A DNA stretch of 64,000 nucleotides, taken from the NCBI GenBank assembly GCA_964020155.1, contig OZ026549.1, positions 638,633 through 702,632 of the forward strand, written 5' to 3'. Position numbers and translations under genes: made by a program. The DNA is from Chondrilla cf. caribensis. Its lineage: Eukaryota > Porifera > Demospongiae > Chondrillida > Chondrillidae. The notes beneath the pieces are model-generated. The model saw nothing but the letters and a program-made list of their open reading frames with translations, ran no database searches and was not told the DNA's origin. Below, piece by piece: positions 26,521-39,500 of this stretch (position 1 is its first letter; every line of letters begins with the position of its first letter).

Positions 26521-27470
26521 CACACACACACACACACGCGCACACAAACTATGTTTCTGGACACTGAGATGTATGGTTTTACTATGGTTTCATTTCCACA
26601 ATGTTCTGAAGCTGAATATGCGTTAGTTTGTAATATAATAATATGTAAAACTAATACAATAGCCACTTCAATTGAAATGAGGAAAACCATATCACAGTGT
26701 GAAAGAAGTTGTTGATTCAGTGTATTGCTTGTGCTAGTAGTGTGAGTACAGCATGTAATTTGCATCTCATCATACATGGTACAAGTTGTGTAGAAAATAT
26801 AACATGTATTGAGATGTATGTGCTGTGTGAAAATTGTGAGCTGATTCATACGCTGTCACCCATTGTTATCACATAATATTCACCTATAAGCTGTTAATTC
26901 ATGAAGAAGAAGGTTTGTGTTAGCAGTTTGGGAGGGAATTCTAGGTATGTTAACTGTTACCTGTCAAAGTGGGTGTTAAACCCAGGGTAATACCCACCTT
27001 GTCCAGTGAACTACACAGGTTTCACTTGTTTAACTGTGTCTGGGTTCTTCAACTGCACTATAGGACAGTCTGACACCCCAACTTTATTGTATATCACACA
27101 CTTTTCACCAACTGGCAACACAAGTCCTCCTCACCCACACAACCAGTTCCCCTCTCACCCTCACAACCAGTCGTCCTCTCACCCTCACAACCAGTTCCCC
27201 TCTCACCCTCACAACCAGTCCTCCTCTCACCCTCACAACCAGTTCCCCTCTCACCCTCACAGCCAGTCCTCCTCTCACCCTCATAACTAGTCCTCTCACC
27301 CTCACAACCACTCCTCTCCTCACACTTACCACTCCCCCACACTTCACAGTCTACCATTGTCTGTACACAGTATAATCCTTACACACACACTACATCTGTT
27401 TCTCACCTGATTCTACATTAGTGGAGAACACTCCACACACCAGTAGACAGACTAGGGTTAAACTCTTCAT
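22538..27470 (-). CDS. R5: single-unit Ig/FN3 receptor with divergent tail
   Basis: Predicted 695-residue receptor. Exons: signal 27407-27470, Ig1 25926-26237, Ig2-like 25538-25840, FN3-A 25092-25385, FN3-B 24683-24985, stalk 24497-24577, membrane plus tail 22538-23268; all phase 1. The signal exon has lost two codons but keeps frame. The stalk exon is unusual: it starts like a stalk (RTPTPSPTIST) and ends like the 3' end of FN3-B (LTVEST, then GTGAGT). The tail (453-695) is only distantly like R2-R4 but keeps TYYSVV, GPLYEDA, GLGPISAGYDD and VYTVPDKSKKK. It adds a C-terminal extension with HLYTAVDM and a Lys-rich end. The 1.2-kb intron before the membrane exon has been invaded by repeats. 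Confidence 0.84.
23735..24145. repeat. Dispersed repeat copy in R5 intron, partly open
   Basis: A copy of a repeat also seen at about 52165-52460, 58195-58385 and 62590-62960; the shared core reads AAGATGGCCGATTTC with small changes. Here a plus-strand frame is open over 138 codons, while the other copies contain stops. It may be a fragment of an old mobile element. No domain recognised. Confidence 0.45.
24155..24374. mobile_element. Compound foldback element, inverted copy, in R5 intron
   Basis: Same two-part composite as 4685-4888 in the opposite orientation. It starts AATAGCATCCGTTACCATAG and ends in the GGTTAAGACATGG-type foldback. The central loop contains CCTCGGGCGCGAAGTGCCC. Confidence 0.65.
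26425..26547. repeat. (CA)n-rich microsatellite in R5 intron 1
   Basis: CA repeats with CG-containing interruptions (for example CACGCACGCACG), upstream of Ig1 of R5. Confidence 0.9.
27121..27325. repeat. 24-bp minisatellite in R5 intron 1
   Basis: About eight regular tandem units of CTCACCCTCACAACCA with CAGTCCTC or CAGTTCCC variants. This is the most homogeneous of the intron 1 minisatellites. The length being a multiple of three keeps spurious frames open here; these are not genes. Confidence 0.85.
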
Positions 27471-28101
27471 CTCACTCCAACACTGTACTAGTATTGCACT
27501 GTCCAGGGCAACTGTTCTCCACTCCATGTGTGTTTACCTAACTAATCCAATATTATACAACATTGACAGGATGTGGTTTAGGGTCTAATTATTATGCGCA
27601 TAATTATTGCCCATGTTGCTGATTCAGCTGCAGTACTATGGTTCTTGCCAAAAATGGGATTAGCATCTCACAGGAGTGGTGACCTTTTATGGCTTCTTTT
27701 TTCATCCCCAATCACTGTAGACCCTTACCGTCACTCTCTAATGGCCACTTCTGTCTAGTGCAATACCAATGTCAGCCCTATTGTACCCCTGTTTCCGACA
27801 AGGACCAGGACACATGTATTCCTGACCTCATTGTTAGTGGGTGGATATCCAGTGTTCGAATGAGCAGAGGCTCACTTATATGCAATATTGTATTCTCAAT
27901 GTAAAGCCACACAGCATCCATGCACCATGACAGAGGAATACATACATATGCGTGTATACATACATGTACACATGCATTCGCACGTACACACACGCACACA
28001 TACACACACACGCGCACATGTGTACACACACAAACATGCACAATCATGTGCATACATACACACCTGCACACAAATGGACAGAATACACTACCAATTTAAT
28101 G
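27471..28101. other. Intergenic region R5-R6
   Basis: Shortest spacer, about 630 bp. It holds an irregular CA/TACACA-rich stretch at 27950-28075 just past the R6 stop and otherwise nothing recognisable. Confidence 0.6.
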
Positions 28102-31100
28102 TTAGTTTAATTTCTTCTTCTTGTGATTCAAATCAACAGCAGCATGTTGAGTAGACAGAACAAGGACATCTTCAGTGAGCACATTTGCATAGACTGCATT
28201 CCCAGTTTGTGCAGGTGGACCGTTCAGCTCAATATCATCCTCTGTTCTTTGTCTGCCTTCAGCCATACTATTAGTGTGTACAAAGTCCGTTTCCTCATAT
28301 TCTGTAGTTGTTGGTTGGGGGTCTGTAGCCTCCACTCCTGCTTGTGCAGTTTGCAGCCATGTTCCCTGTCTTGTTCCACCGCTACTCCTAGTGTCAATTG
28401 AGTCCAACTCGCTAATGCTAACTGACTCCAACATGTTATAACCTGTGGATAGCTGCCCTACATCTGTAGTGTTCACTCCTGGTGGTGTAGTTTGCTGTAC
28501 TGTATCGTATTCAGCAAACATGTGTTCATGAGATGGTCGATGCTGCTCATCTGAAGCTACTACTTCATATATGATATCCTCTCTCACCAATACTGTGGCA
28601 TATTCATGGTTGACATTGTTGTACACAAGAATTCCTGTATATCTCTTTGTCCGCCTCTTATACTTCCTCACAAACACCACAGCAGCTACCAGTACTACTA
28701 GCAGGATGACTACCACTCCCACTGCTCCCACGACACCCGCTATCACCTCTGTTGGAGGACCTGTAGCTGATATACGTACAAGGAAGAACATGTACATGAG
28801 TATTAATTCCATGTATTTGTTTGTGTGAATTGTTTCCTCTGCACAGTGGTCAGGTGGACTCCCGGAATGCACATCACTATATGGTACATTGGGTAGCAGT
28901 TGTTTGATTGCTAACATAAGGTTCAATGTGAGAAATGCACCATTTTATGTATAATGTCTTATTAAAAATAGCAGATATCAGTTGACAGCAGACCAACAAG
29001 TACTTTGAGTTAAAAACGTGTAGGGCTGCCCACACTCGAAATACTTGGGTGTCACTTTTATATTATTTTATAAGTACATTCGCTGAAATACAATATTCAT
29101 CGAAGCCATTGCACTCAAATTTAAGCCTAATTTCTAGTTCTTAGCATTTTGAAATTGGCCATCTTTTTTACACAATATAAATCAATATAAATTTACTGTT
29201 GTATTTACGTATCAGTGAATTAAGGAATAGTGCTCCTTTGATCTTTTACTATACTCAGATTTTAACCTAAATACCTTCAACTCTAACTCACTTGTACTCT
29301 CCACTGTTGAGTTATGTACATAACTTGTTATAGGTTGACTTCCTCCCCCACCTCCAGCTGAGTTGACAGCTACCACTGTGATGCTTTTGTAGGTCTGTCC
29401 TCTCTCTAGTCCTGTTAAGTCGTAGTAGTTGGTGTTGTTTGCAGTGTTGATCTCTTGTTGTGTTCCATCTTGTGTAATGTATTTGATGATGTAATGTTGT
29501 ATGTCTCCATTAGGTTCTCTAGGTGGTATCCAGTTTAGTTCAATCCCATCATCAAACACTCTAGTAATAGTGAGGTGTCTTGGAGGAGATGGATCTGTGG
29601 AGGATGTACATGTATGAGATGTTGTAGGCATTTATCCACTGATTAGTGATGTGTGCACACTGCTTATGTGACCAATTAACTGACCATTGCATCAACTCAC
29701 TTTGTTCCATTGTAATAACCTCCCTCACAGCTGGTGACTGACTCCTTCTTCTATCATCACCTCCACCAAGTCCCCATGCTGTAATCCTATACTTAGCACC
29801 AGGTACTAGTGAGGAGAATGTTCTTGATCTCTTATTCTCATACTCTCCTACTACTGGTACTCCAAGGTCCAGTCTGTGATATCCAATGATAACCCTACCA
29901 ATACCACTAGGTATGGTACCAATGTTCACAGTGATACTGGTATTGGTACTGGTTGTACCAGTTATAGAGACATCAGGGAGGGTACCTGTGAAGGATGTAG
30001 ACAAACATGTAAAGGAGCTACATATGGTGTTTCAGATAAATGAAGGTTCTATTGTTGTACATAGTATCAGTACTGGATTGGTCATTGCAAGATCACAACG
30101 GCTACACTGTTTCTTCACAGCATGTTGGTATATACTAGAGTACATGGTGACATCCATATTATGTTTATACTACATTTGCAATTGGGACCTCTTTGGTCCT
30201 TGAACTGAACTAGGGTTCTATTAATTGCTACACTTTCACCACTCCTACTACCACATAGTACAGTCTGTCCTCACATGATACACTACTCACCATTGGATAG
30301 GAACAGGTAGTGGAAGATACCAGCACAATCCCCTTCAAAGTTCACAAAATTCTTGAAAGCTCTATCTCTTATGACTAAAGTAGCATTAGATTCATTTCTG
30401 ATCAGATGAACATCTCCACTAGTGTTGGTTGATACATTGCCTCCATGATAATTGAACCTAGCCTTTCCACTGCTATTTGTACACTCAATCCTCCCATGTC
30501 CACTATCTCTGTTTGGTGGTTGTAGTTGTTGTTTGTCAGTGATGACTCTCTCATTGAGTATCAGTCTCCCATAACTGTGAACAACTTGCCCACCTAAAGT
30601 ACACAGTATGAAGTAGACCAGTGTATCACCATGAGTATGTACACACTGTACTAGTAATATGCACTTGCAAACACTGACCATTAACCTTCAGTTGAAACTG
30701 TTGACTATCTTCCCTTCCTCCAGCAGTGACATTACAGGTGTATATCCCTCCATCACTTGTAGAGGTTATGTTGATGGCTATAATATTGTTGTTGATCTTT
30801 CTCCCAGCATATCCTGTTTGTTGACATGGTTCATTTGGACATGTCCAGTGATAGTTAGTCTGTAGTCCATGTGGTATTCCACTGATTCTACAAACTAGAA
30901 TAAGAGTTGTTCCTAGTGGTAGAGTAGCTGTAGAGTTGAGGGTTAAATTGACTGTGTAGCCATCAATCACCACATTAGGAGTAGTACGAACTGTGGAGGG
31001 GTAGAAAGTGTATGTTTGCAGCAGTATTACTATGACGTTTCAATGTTGAAATAATATCATGGATTAAAATGGAGCAGTGATTCAAGAACAATAAAGGAAT

Positions 31101-32215
31101 GAAGTAATAATATGTTATACTGTGATAGCAACCCCACAAGGCATCAACCACTGCAATAGAAATGTTAGTAGCTGCGGAAATTCAGAATGTAGTTTACACA
31201 CTGTATACTGTACATATTATTATGTTTAACCATCATAACCTTGTACGTATATTAACAAAATTTAGTAATAGGGAACTGATATTAACTACTTTAACCAATC
31301 ATTCAGTTGTGTAGCCTAAACTGCTTTGCTCAAGATAAGCATATAATGGTGCATTAGTGGTAAACAGCCATCAGATAACTGCTAACCACTAACTAATATC
31401 CATTAGCGTTTATTTGAAACAGTTACCAGTTACGTGACAGAATTTAACAGTCATTTATTTGTACTTGTAATCCCTCCATATATCACTATATTGTAGTTAC
31501 ACTCTCTAATGATGTATGTTACTGTATGCTACACTCTGCTCACCTGGTGTCACAATAGAGAGAATTACAATAGGAACAACACAGAATATTACTGAACTAC
31601 CTATCCTTCAACAATCAACAAAAATGAGTAGAGAAGAGATTCTTGTGAACTTTCTATGTGTAGTATCACCAGATTGGTCACACTCGGGTGGCACATAAGC
31701 ATAGTCGATAGAGGAAAGGGTATCAGTGTACTGCACCACTTTCACACTGTATTACTGTACAATAGTTTGGAATACCCCATTAACACTTATGTAGCGGAGT
31801 CTTACCATATAGTAGTCGTTGTCATTGTAGATGGTGAAAATGAATTACTGATCAATTCTCTGTCAACAGCTAATACGTGTGTGTTTACTAAGTACACCTT
31901 CATCCTGATATGGTCCTTCCTGACTACTAGGATTGTGTGTGTTTCTTGGGTACTGGCCACACTATGTACTTTCATGTAATAATTCTATACTTCATTGTGC
32001 ATGCCTAACACGTTATATTATGAACAGTGTAATACCATTGACTGTCCCATTGTTACACAAAACTATTTCCTTCTACAGACAATTCAACTTCCCTATTCTC
32101 CATAACACTCTGTCTTCCCTCAAATAACCAATTGCACGCTCTTCACCCACCTACCTCCTATCGCTGTTGAGAGGGTTACCAGGAGAACAGTGTAGACAGT
32201 AGACAAACTATCCAT
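28102..32215 (-). CDS. R6: single-unit Ig/FN3 receptor, no stalk exon, distinct tail
   Basis: Predicted 640-residue receptor. Exons: signal 32155-32215, Ig1 30679-30990, Ig2-like 30291-30593, FN3-A 29701-29985, FN3-B 29292-29594, membrane plus tail 28102-28760. No stalk exon is visible between FN3-B and the membrane exon. The signal exon (MDSLSTVYTVLLVTLSTAIG) is unlike the MRSLPIVCSVLLV type but has a phase 1 GTAGGT donor and joins in frame. The helix is Val-rich and followed by RKYKRRTKR. The tail has LVYNNV and IIYEVV (both ITIM matches), EYDTV, GYNMLESV, EYEETDF and VYANVL, and ends KKKKLN. The signal exon assignment is the least certain part; a decayed alternative lies at 31544-31604. 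Confidence 0.78.
31544..31604 (-). pseudogene. Decayed signal-peptide exon upstream of R6 Ig1
   Basis: 61 nt ending at a good GTGAGC donor in phase 1, the same length as the R6 signal exon. It encodes a strongly hydrophobic segment (FCVVPIVILSIV). The codon where ATG is expected is ATA, and a stop lies two codons further upstream. It looks like a lost first exon. Confidence 0.45.
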
Positions 32216-33472
32216 CTCATAACTGTCCTCAACTTCAGCTCCCGTACCTACCACAGTAGTTGGAGAGTTCACTGAAAGTGGGAGGCACTCACTCCATATA
32301 TGTGTTGTGTACTGAACCAAAGGTGCCATCCTGTCTGGTATTATTAAACTGGACAGTTTGTATTGCTTTGATATGAAACACACATTTTCAGTATTTCCCA
32401 TTGTGTACATTGTGATCCTGCGACCCCCAATATTGTGTTACAATAAAATTGGCTATATATTCATTTTCATTATAACTTTGCGACAACACTTCTTTCAGTA
32501 CACAGTGCATACACATATATGGTCACAGTACAATCTAATGAGCGTTCACAGTACAACTTCTTCATGTGTGTGTTTCATGCACTTTGACAGTTTATTCTGT
32601 GCATGGTGTGTAGCGGTATTGTAGCAGGTCCAGTTGGGGATGATGGAGTGCTGGGGCATATTTACCCGTTGGATTGAAGTACTGGCGGTAACATGCATGC
32701 CATGTACTTTTCCAATGATTGTATAGTACTTACAGCACTACCTCATGTGAGCTGTGTGTGGGGTGATCGATGCAGTGTCGTTTGTATTTGCTCATAGTGA
32801 AAGTTCAGCAATAATATTATATGGTCTCTAAAAAGGCAACATTTACGTAATACAGTGAAAGTGGTGTCCATTCACATATAATCACCATTGTTATGTACAT
32901 TTTCAGTACACAGTGGGGCTAATGAATAGCCAAAGGTGACCTGACTGCTGTGCACTTGTAGGTATTCATGGTCCCTCCTCCCACACACACGTGCACGTTG
33001 GTCATTTGTCAGCTCTTGGCCATATTCAAGGAACACAATATGTAATAGACCAATCAACAGAGAGTTTGACCAATTAGTTCATTCTGTTCTCTATTCACCA
33101 GAACATGCTCTGTTGGTGGATCCCATGACACCTTCCCACTCTGTCCAGTTATGTATTGCTTTGAGGCTAGGTCGCTTACACAAGTAACTGGTCTACTGCA
33201 CTGCCTGCTGTATTCCTATTGTATCATAGTGTATATGTATATCTGTTGTATTGTGTGAACATACAGTACGTGTAATTATACAGCATATTATGTGTATATT
33301 CCATATTGTTCAGTATTACATCATGCACATACAGTAGATGTGATTTGTGTTGTGTGGATATGATATTGTATTATTGTTGTGTTCCACCATGGAGTTGCTT
33401 TGTGCTGAATATCGACACAATTGACTATAGCTCATGTACGTAGGCACACACACGCACACGCATGCATGCACG

Positions 33473-33546
<74 letters not shown>

Positions 33547-33595
33547 GTGTCACTCTTCATCTTTAATTCCTCTTCTTCTTCTGTGTCTTGTCCAC
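32216..33595. other. Intergenic region R6-R7
   Basis: No gene seen. The part at 33230-33445, beside the (CA)n array, is also found 3' of R8 (44400-44570) and R9 (56100-56270), so it belongs to the R7-R9 type 3' end. The remainder looks unique. Confidence 0.55.
33449..33543. repeat. (CA)n microsatellite 3' of R7
   Basis: About 95 bp with CG-containing starts (CACACGCATGCATG), then pure CA. It begins about 50 bp past the R7 stop. Confidence 0.93.
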
Positions 33596-36500
33596 TTAAG
33601 CATAGAGTCCTTCCACAGTAGCTGAAGGTGTTGGTTGTGGAGTAGACTCACCATCAGCTGAAGGCTCATAACCAGGTCCAAGATCAGGAGGGGAGATGTT
33701 TTGTTGTTCAATAATTTCTGCATTTTCATACTGTGGTTCTACTTCTCCTTTTTCCGTCAATATGTTTGTATAAAGTGGCTCTACCTTTCCTTTGTTTGTC
33801 TCCTCTTTCCTTTCTGTCTTGGCCTGTTTATTGACCTTTGTATAAAGTAGCTCAGGATCTTGACTGTCTTGTTCCTTCCTTCCCTTGTCATCTGTCTTCT
33901 TGCCCTTCTGTTTATCAGGTAAAGCATAAGTCATTTCATACCCCGATGGTATGGATGGTTGAGGTTTTGGTTTGATGACAACTTCATCATATTGTCCTCC
34001 AGTATTGTAGTTGTCTTGTTGATGTTCTCCTGTTGGTAGAGTGTTGCTGTGTGTGTCTTGTTCCCTAACCTGTAGTGTGCTGTAGAGTACCGGTTGATCG
34101 TGGAGTGTTGTTCTGTTCCTCTTTCCTCTTCTCGTCCTCACAATTGCAATAGTACAAATGATGATTCCTAGTACAGAGACCAGTAGTAGTATGATCCCTC
34201 CAGCAGCTGCTCCGATGATGGGAACGGAAACATCTATATCAGGAGTAGATTATATGACGGTGGCAACAAGTTCAATGTTTTATAACACATTCATCATGAT
34301 AGTTATTTAGCTTCATGTCAAGGTGTGTACCAATTGTGTAACTTCCATATGGTGATAATAGTGGAAGTGGAGTGGAATCATGTATTATGAGAATGTACCC
34401 ATTATTATACTTACGATTAGTGTAGTAGTAACATATTTGATGCTGTATGTTTCTAATACTATACTGAATGGATCAACATATGCAATGTTCATTTCTCAAT
34501 TAATGCACCTGTAGATGGTGTATTCGATGTGAGTATACGTACCTGTGGTATCTTGTGTTACGTTAATACTATCATTTGGTGTGCTGGTTTTAGGTGTTTC
34601 TAGTGAAGGAAGACACAACATAACATATATTAGTAAAATTGCGCAGGCATAGAATGTGGCAAATTCACTGAAAAGATTGGTACTACTTCACAATGAACAC
34701 ACCTGTAAATGGTGCATTCAATGCGAGTGTACCTGTGGTATCTTGTGGTACTATAATACCCTCACTTGGTGTGGTGGTTGTAGGAGATGGTGTGATGGTT
34801 GTAGGAGATGGTGTACTGGTTGTAGGAGATAGTGTAGGTGTTCCTAGTGGCTCTAGTTGATGAAGACAGAATATAGCATAATATTATATTGGTGAAATTG
34901 TGTAGATAAGAATTCAGCAGACTTGCCAAAAACATTTTGACACATCTTGAATTGTCACGATGCACTTACGTGTAAATGGTGTATTTGATGTAGCTGTCCC
35001 TGTCGTACTTGTTATTTCAGTCACAGTGGTACCTTTAATTGGTGGGCTGGCTGTAAGAGCTGATGTAGGTGCTCCTGATGAATCTAATTAATAGCAAAAT
35101 GATAACTATTTAATTAATGCCGTATATGTTAATCAACAGTAACAGTTGAACCTCACTCTCAATACCTAATAATAACTTGTAGCAATACCTGTGGATGTTT
35201 CTATTGTGGTTTGTGCTGCAGCAACAGAACCTCCACTTGATATCACAGTGGTAGTCATTGGAGATGGTCCAGGTTCTTCTGGTGATTCTATAGTATTAAT
35301 TAATGGAATAATATGTACAGTGTACATATGTACTTACGATACGGTCCATAAAAAAGGTAACGGTAACAGATAAAAATTACCAGTTGAACCGAAAACCGTT
35401 AACTTTTTCGAAGAAACTTCACCCGAAAACCGTTAACCGAATATCATATACGTACATACGAATACGTATATACATCACAGCATAGCAGGAGAGCTTAATA
35501 GAAGTGTGATTTCAGCGACTCGGAAAGAATGGTTCTTGGAGCGAAAGGATGGAACTTGCTTCGGTGAGAGTGTAGCTTCTTCTGTTAGTAAGGACAACGA
35601 TCTTGCCTTGATAAAACTCACACTTTGTGATCTAATCACTTGTTACGTCACAGAAATGCGCTTACGTTATGCGTTAATGGTTTTCTGTTAACGGTTAACG
35701 GTTTACGGTGAACGGTGCCCTGATAAAGGTTAGCGTTTATCCGTTATCCAAAAACCAGTAAACGAAATTACCGTTACCTTTTATATGGACCGTACCGTAT
35801 GTTATTGGTACACTTAGTCTAGTTATTTAGTGGTTAAGACATGGGCATGAGGACATTATGACATATAAAATACTGAGTCCCGAGGGTGCGAAGCGCCCGA
35901 GGGCAAGTGTATTTTATAGGTGTATGGTCTAGTGGTATCTCCGCTTTAGGAAGATATGATATTATTACCAACCAGTTTGACTGGTTGGTAATAATATCCT
36001 GTATTATGGTTAAATGACTAAACTAAAATGGTTATCTGATCATGAATATTCCTTAGCGGAGTGAAACGTTCCCGCCAACACATCCAAGTGTGGCAATGAA
36101 ATCTTTATGTCTTCTTTTGGCTAATATCCACATTTTTGTCACTAATATCTGGCAAGATAATAGTAATATTATTATCAATTAAATTCTACAGTTCAAAGTG
36201 GGTAGGTACTAATTGTTTGACAAGGCAAATTTTCGAACACAAATTGCCTAATTTTTGTCATGTGGTGTAAAGTTCATTCTCTGTCTGTTTTCCTCAAGTC
36301 ATGCTGAACATTTTAACATACCGTTCAGCAGTTGACAATTATTATGTTACAATCTTTTGACCTTTGAATATCTCCAATACTTCAAACTCCAACTCACTTA
36401 TACACTCCACTGTTGAGTTATATACAGAACATATAATGGGTAGACTTTCTCCCCCATCTCCAGCTGAGTTGACAGCTACCACTGTGATGTTGTAGGTTGG

Positions 36501-39500
36501 TCCTCTCTCTAGTCCTGTTAATTTGTAGTAGTTGATGTTGTTTGTAGTGTTGGTCTTATTTTGTGTTCCATTTTGTGTAGTGTGTTTGATGATGTAATGT
36601 CGTATGTCTCCATTAGTTTCTCTAGGTGGTATCCAGTTTAGTTCAATCCCATCATCACACACTCTAGTTATAGTGAGGTGTCTTGGAGGAGATGGAGCTG
36701 TGGAGGATGTAGCACTTGATATCACATCATGATAGCGTATTTCACCTAGCATTACTTACTTCGTTCCTTTGTAGTAACCTCCCTCACAGCTGGTGACTGA
36801 CTCCTTCTTCTATCACTACCTCCACTAAGTCCCCATGCTGTAATCCTGTACTTAGCACCAGGTACTAGTGAGGAGAGTGTTCTTGATGATCCCGGCATGT
36901 TATTCCCATACTCTCCTACTACTGGTACTCCAAGGTCCAGTCTGTGATATCCAATGATATGCCTAGAAATATTACTATTGCTAGATATGGTACCAATGTT
37001 CACCTTGATACTGGTATCAGTACTGGTTGTACCAGTTATAGAGACATCAGGGAGAGTACCTGTAAAGGATGTAGACAAACATGTACAGGAGCTACATATA
37101 CGTAGGTAAACACCACTGACACCAAGGAACATTTGGACATTCCAATCAATCAGTTTTGTATACCTACAGTGTGTACCTGATCCCAGGACAAGCTATTTTA
37201 GCCAGTCAATTTCATACGTAGTCCATTATTAAAATGGTTAATGCAATATGTCCATTCATGTATTTTGAGTTTTGTGGTTAACCCAGGGTTCCATTATTGT
37301 ACATTGTACTGGATTTGTCATTGCAAGATGTAGTTCACTGTTAGTGAGTTTCTCAAAACTCACTAACAATACACTCTACAGTGCCTGTTGACATAATATG
37401 TTTATACTACTGTTACAGTTGAGAACTCTGCACAAAGGTTGTATCAGTTGCTACAATTACATCACTGCTACTACTACTACATAATACAGTCTGTCCTCAC
37501 ACAATACACTACTCACCATAGGATAGGAACAGGTAGTGGTAGATACCAGCACATTCCCCTTCAAAATTCACAAAATTGTTGAAAACTCTATCTCTTATGA
37601 CTGCAGTAGCATTAGATCCACTTATGATCTGATGAACATCTCCACTAGTTCCAGTTGGTACTTTGCGTCCATAATATGTGAACCTAGCCTCACCACTGCT
37701 ATTTGTACACTCAATCCTCCCATCTCCTCTATCATTGTTTGGTGGTTGTAGTTGTTGTTTGTCAGTGATGACTCTCTCGTTGAGTATCAGTCTCCCATAA
37801 CTGTGAACAACTTGACCACCTAAAGTACACAGTATGAAGTAGACCAGTGTATCACCATGGGTATGTACACACTGTACTAGTAATATGCACTTGCAAACAC
37901 TGACCAGTAACATTCAGTTGAAACTGTTGACTAGCTTCCCTTCCTTGAGCAGTGACATTACAGGTGTATGTCCCTCCATCATTTGTAGAGGTTATGTTGA
38001 TGGCTATAATATTATTGTTGATCTTTCTCCCAACATATCCTGTTTGTTCACACGGTTCAATTGGACATGTCCAGTTATAGTTAGTCTGTATTCCATGTGG
38101 TATTCCACTGTGTCTACAAACTAGAATAAGAGTTGTTCCTAGTGGTAGAGTAGCTGGGGAGTTGAGGGTTGAATTGACTGTGTATCCATCGATCACCACA
38201 TTAGGAGTAGTAGGAACTGTGGAGGATAGTACGAGGGAGAGAAGGTGAACATACTAGTAGCTAGTGTTTTCATCTATCATCAAGTATAATTGAAAATTAT
38301 GTAATAAAGGAATAATTTAAGAACTTGCGTTGTGATACTACGCAAGTACATATACCATCTCAGTACTCTAGTTTGTATCACTATTGGAATACTCAGACAC
38401 TACCCTAGAGTATATCATACCCACTGTATAAATAGCCCAAACACCAGATTGTGCAGCAAAGACCATCTCTTTGGACTTGATTTATTTCCCAATCATTATT
38501 GTAATACTATTACAGTTGTTTGTTTATTTATTAACTTGGAGGTATGGTTCATTAATTCATCATACAACTTCTTTCTAGTACGAACATCCATACGGGGGGG
38601 GGGGGGGTAGCGTTCCATATTTATTCCCATCCCAGGAGCAGCTGTACTATGCAGTTAGTGGGAGCGTATTTATACTACCTACGTATGTACAAGTTTCCTC
38701 ACATTTTGTATGAAAGTGCCTACCAATTAACAAAAACAAAACATACAGATATATGTTTCAACAACAATTGGAAACTTTGCAATCCAAAATCCCTATTCGA
38801 TACGGATGTACAGACAATGGTTACTGTTGTTAATACTAATTCTTCATAAGAGGGTTCAAGCCTCTTGGTCTCTCCTCTGAACTCTATCATTCTAGTACAC
38901 ATGATGCCTCTAAATTGTGGAATTGAGGTCATCTGATAGTTTGCAATTGTGCTCATATTGGGTATTTGTGTCCACTTGGGTATTTGTGGTATTTATGTTT
39001 CTTCAATGCTAAAGCCATCACGACTATTCACCAAATATTGAAAGTTAAATAAACAATCAGGTGGGACCAAACACTTGTTAAGGTCAAGGTTTACCTACAA
39101 CTACATACTTCTGCTTTGTTCAGTCAAGTAAGAAAGTATTTATTCAACTAAGAAATAGACAACTAGAACTAGGGTTAGGGTATTTGTCATCTTGGTGTGA
39201 AGTTCATTCTCCATCTGTTTTCCACAAGTTGTGGTAAATGTTGAGATGGCGTTCAACAGTTAACGATAATTAAGTTTATTTGCAGTTTTCTACCTTTGAA
39301 TATCCCCAATACCTCCAACTCCAACTCACTTGTACACTCCACTGTTGAGTTATGCACATAAGATGTTATAGGTTGACTTCCTCCCCCCCTTCCAGCTGAG
39401 TTGACAGCTACCACTGTGATGTTGTTGTAGGTCTGTCCTCTCTCTAGTCCTGTAAAGTTGTAGTAGTTGGTGTTGTTTGTAGTGTTGATCTCTTGTTGTG

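Noticed and set aside
27094..27357. Open frames rich in CEGERRTG in the intron 1 minisatellite; also considered as a CRISPR-like array
   Set aside because: A 24-bp direct tandem repeat without spacers. The unit length being a multiple of three keeps frames open.
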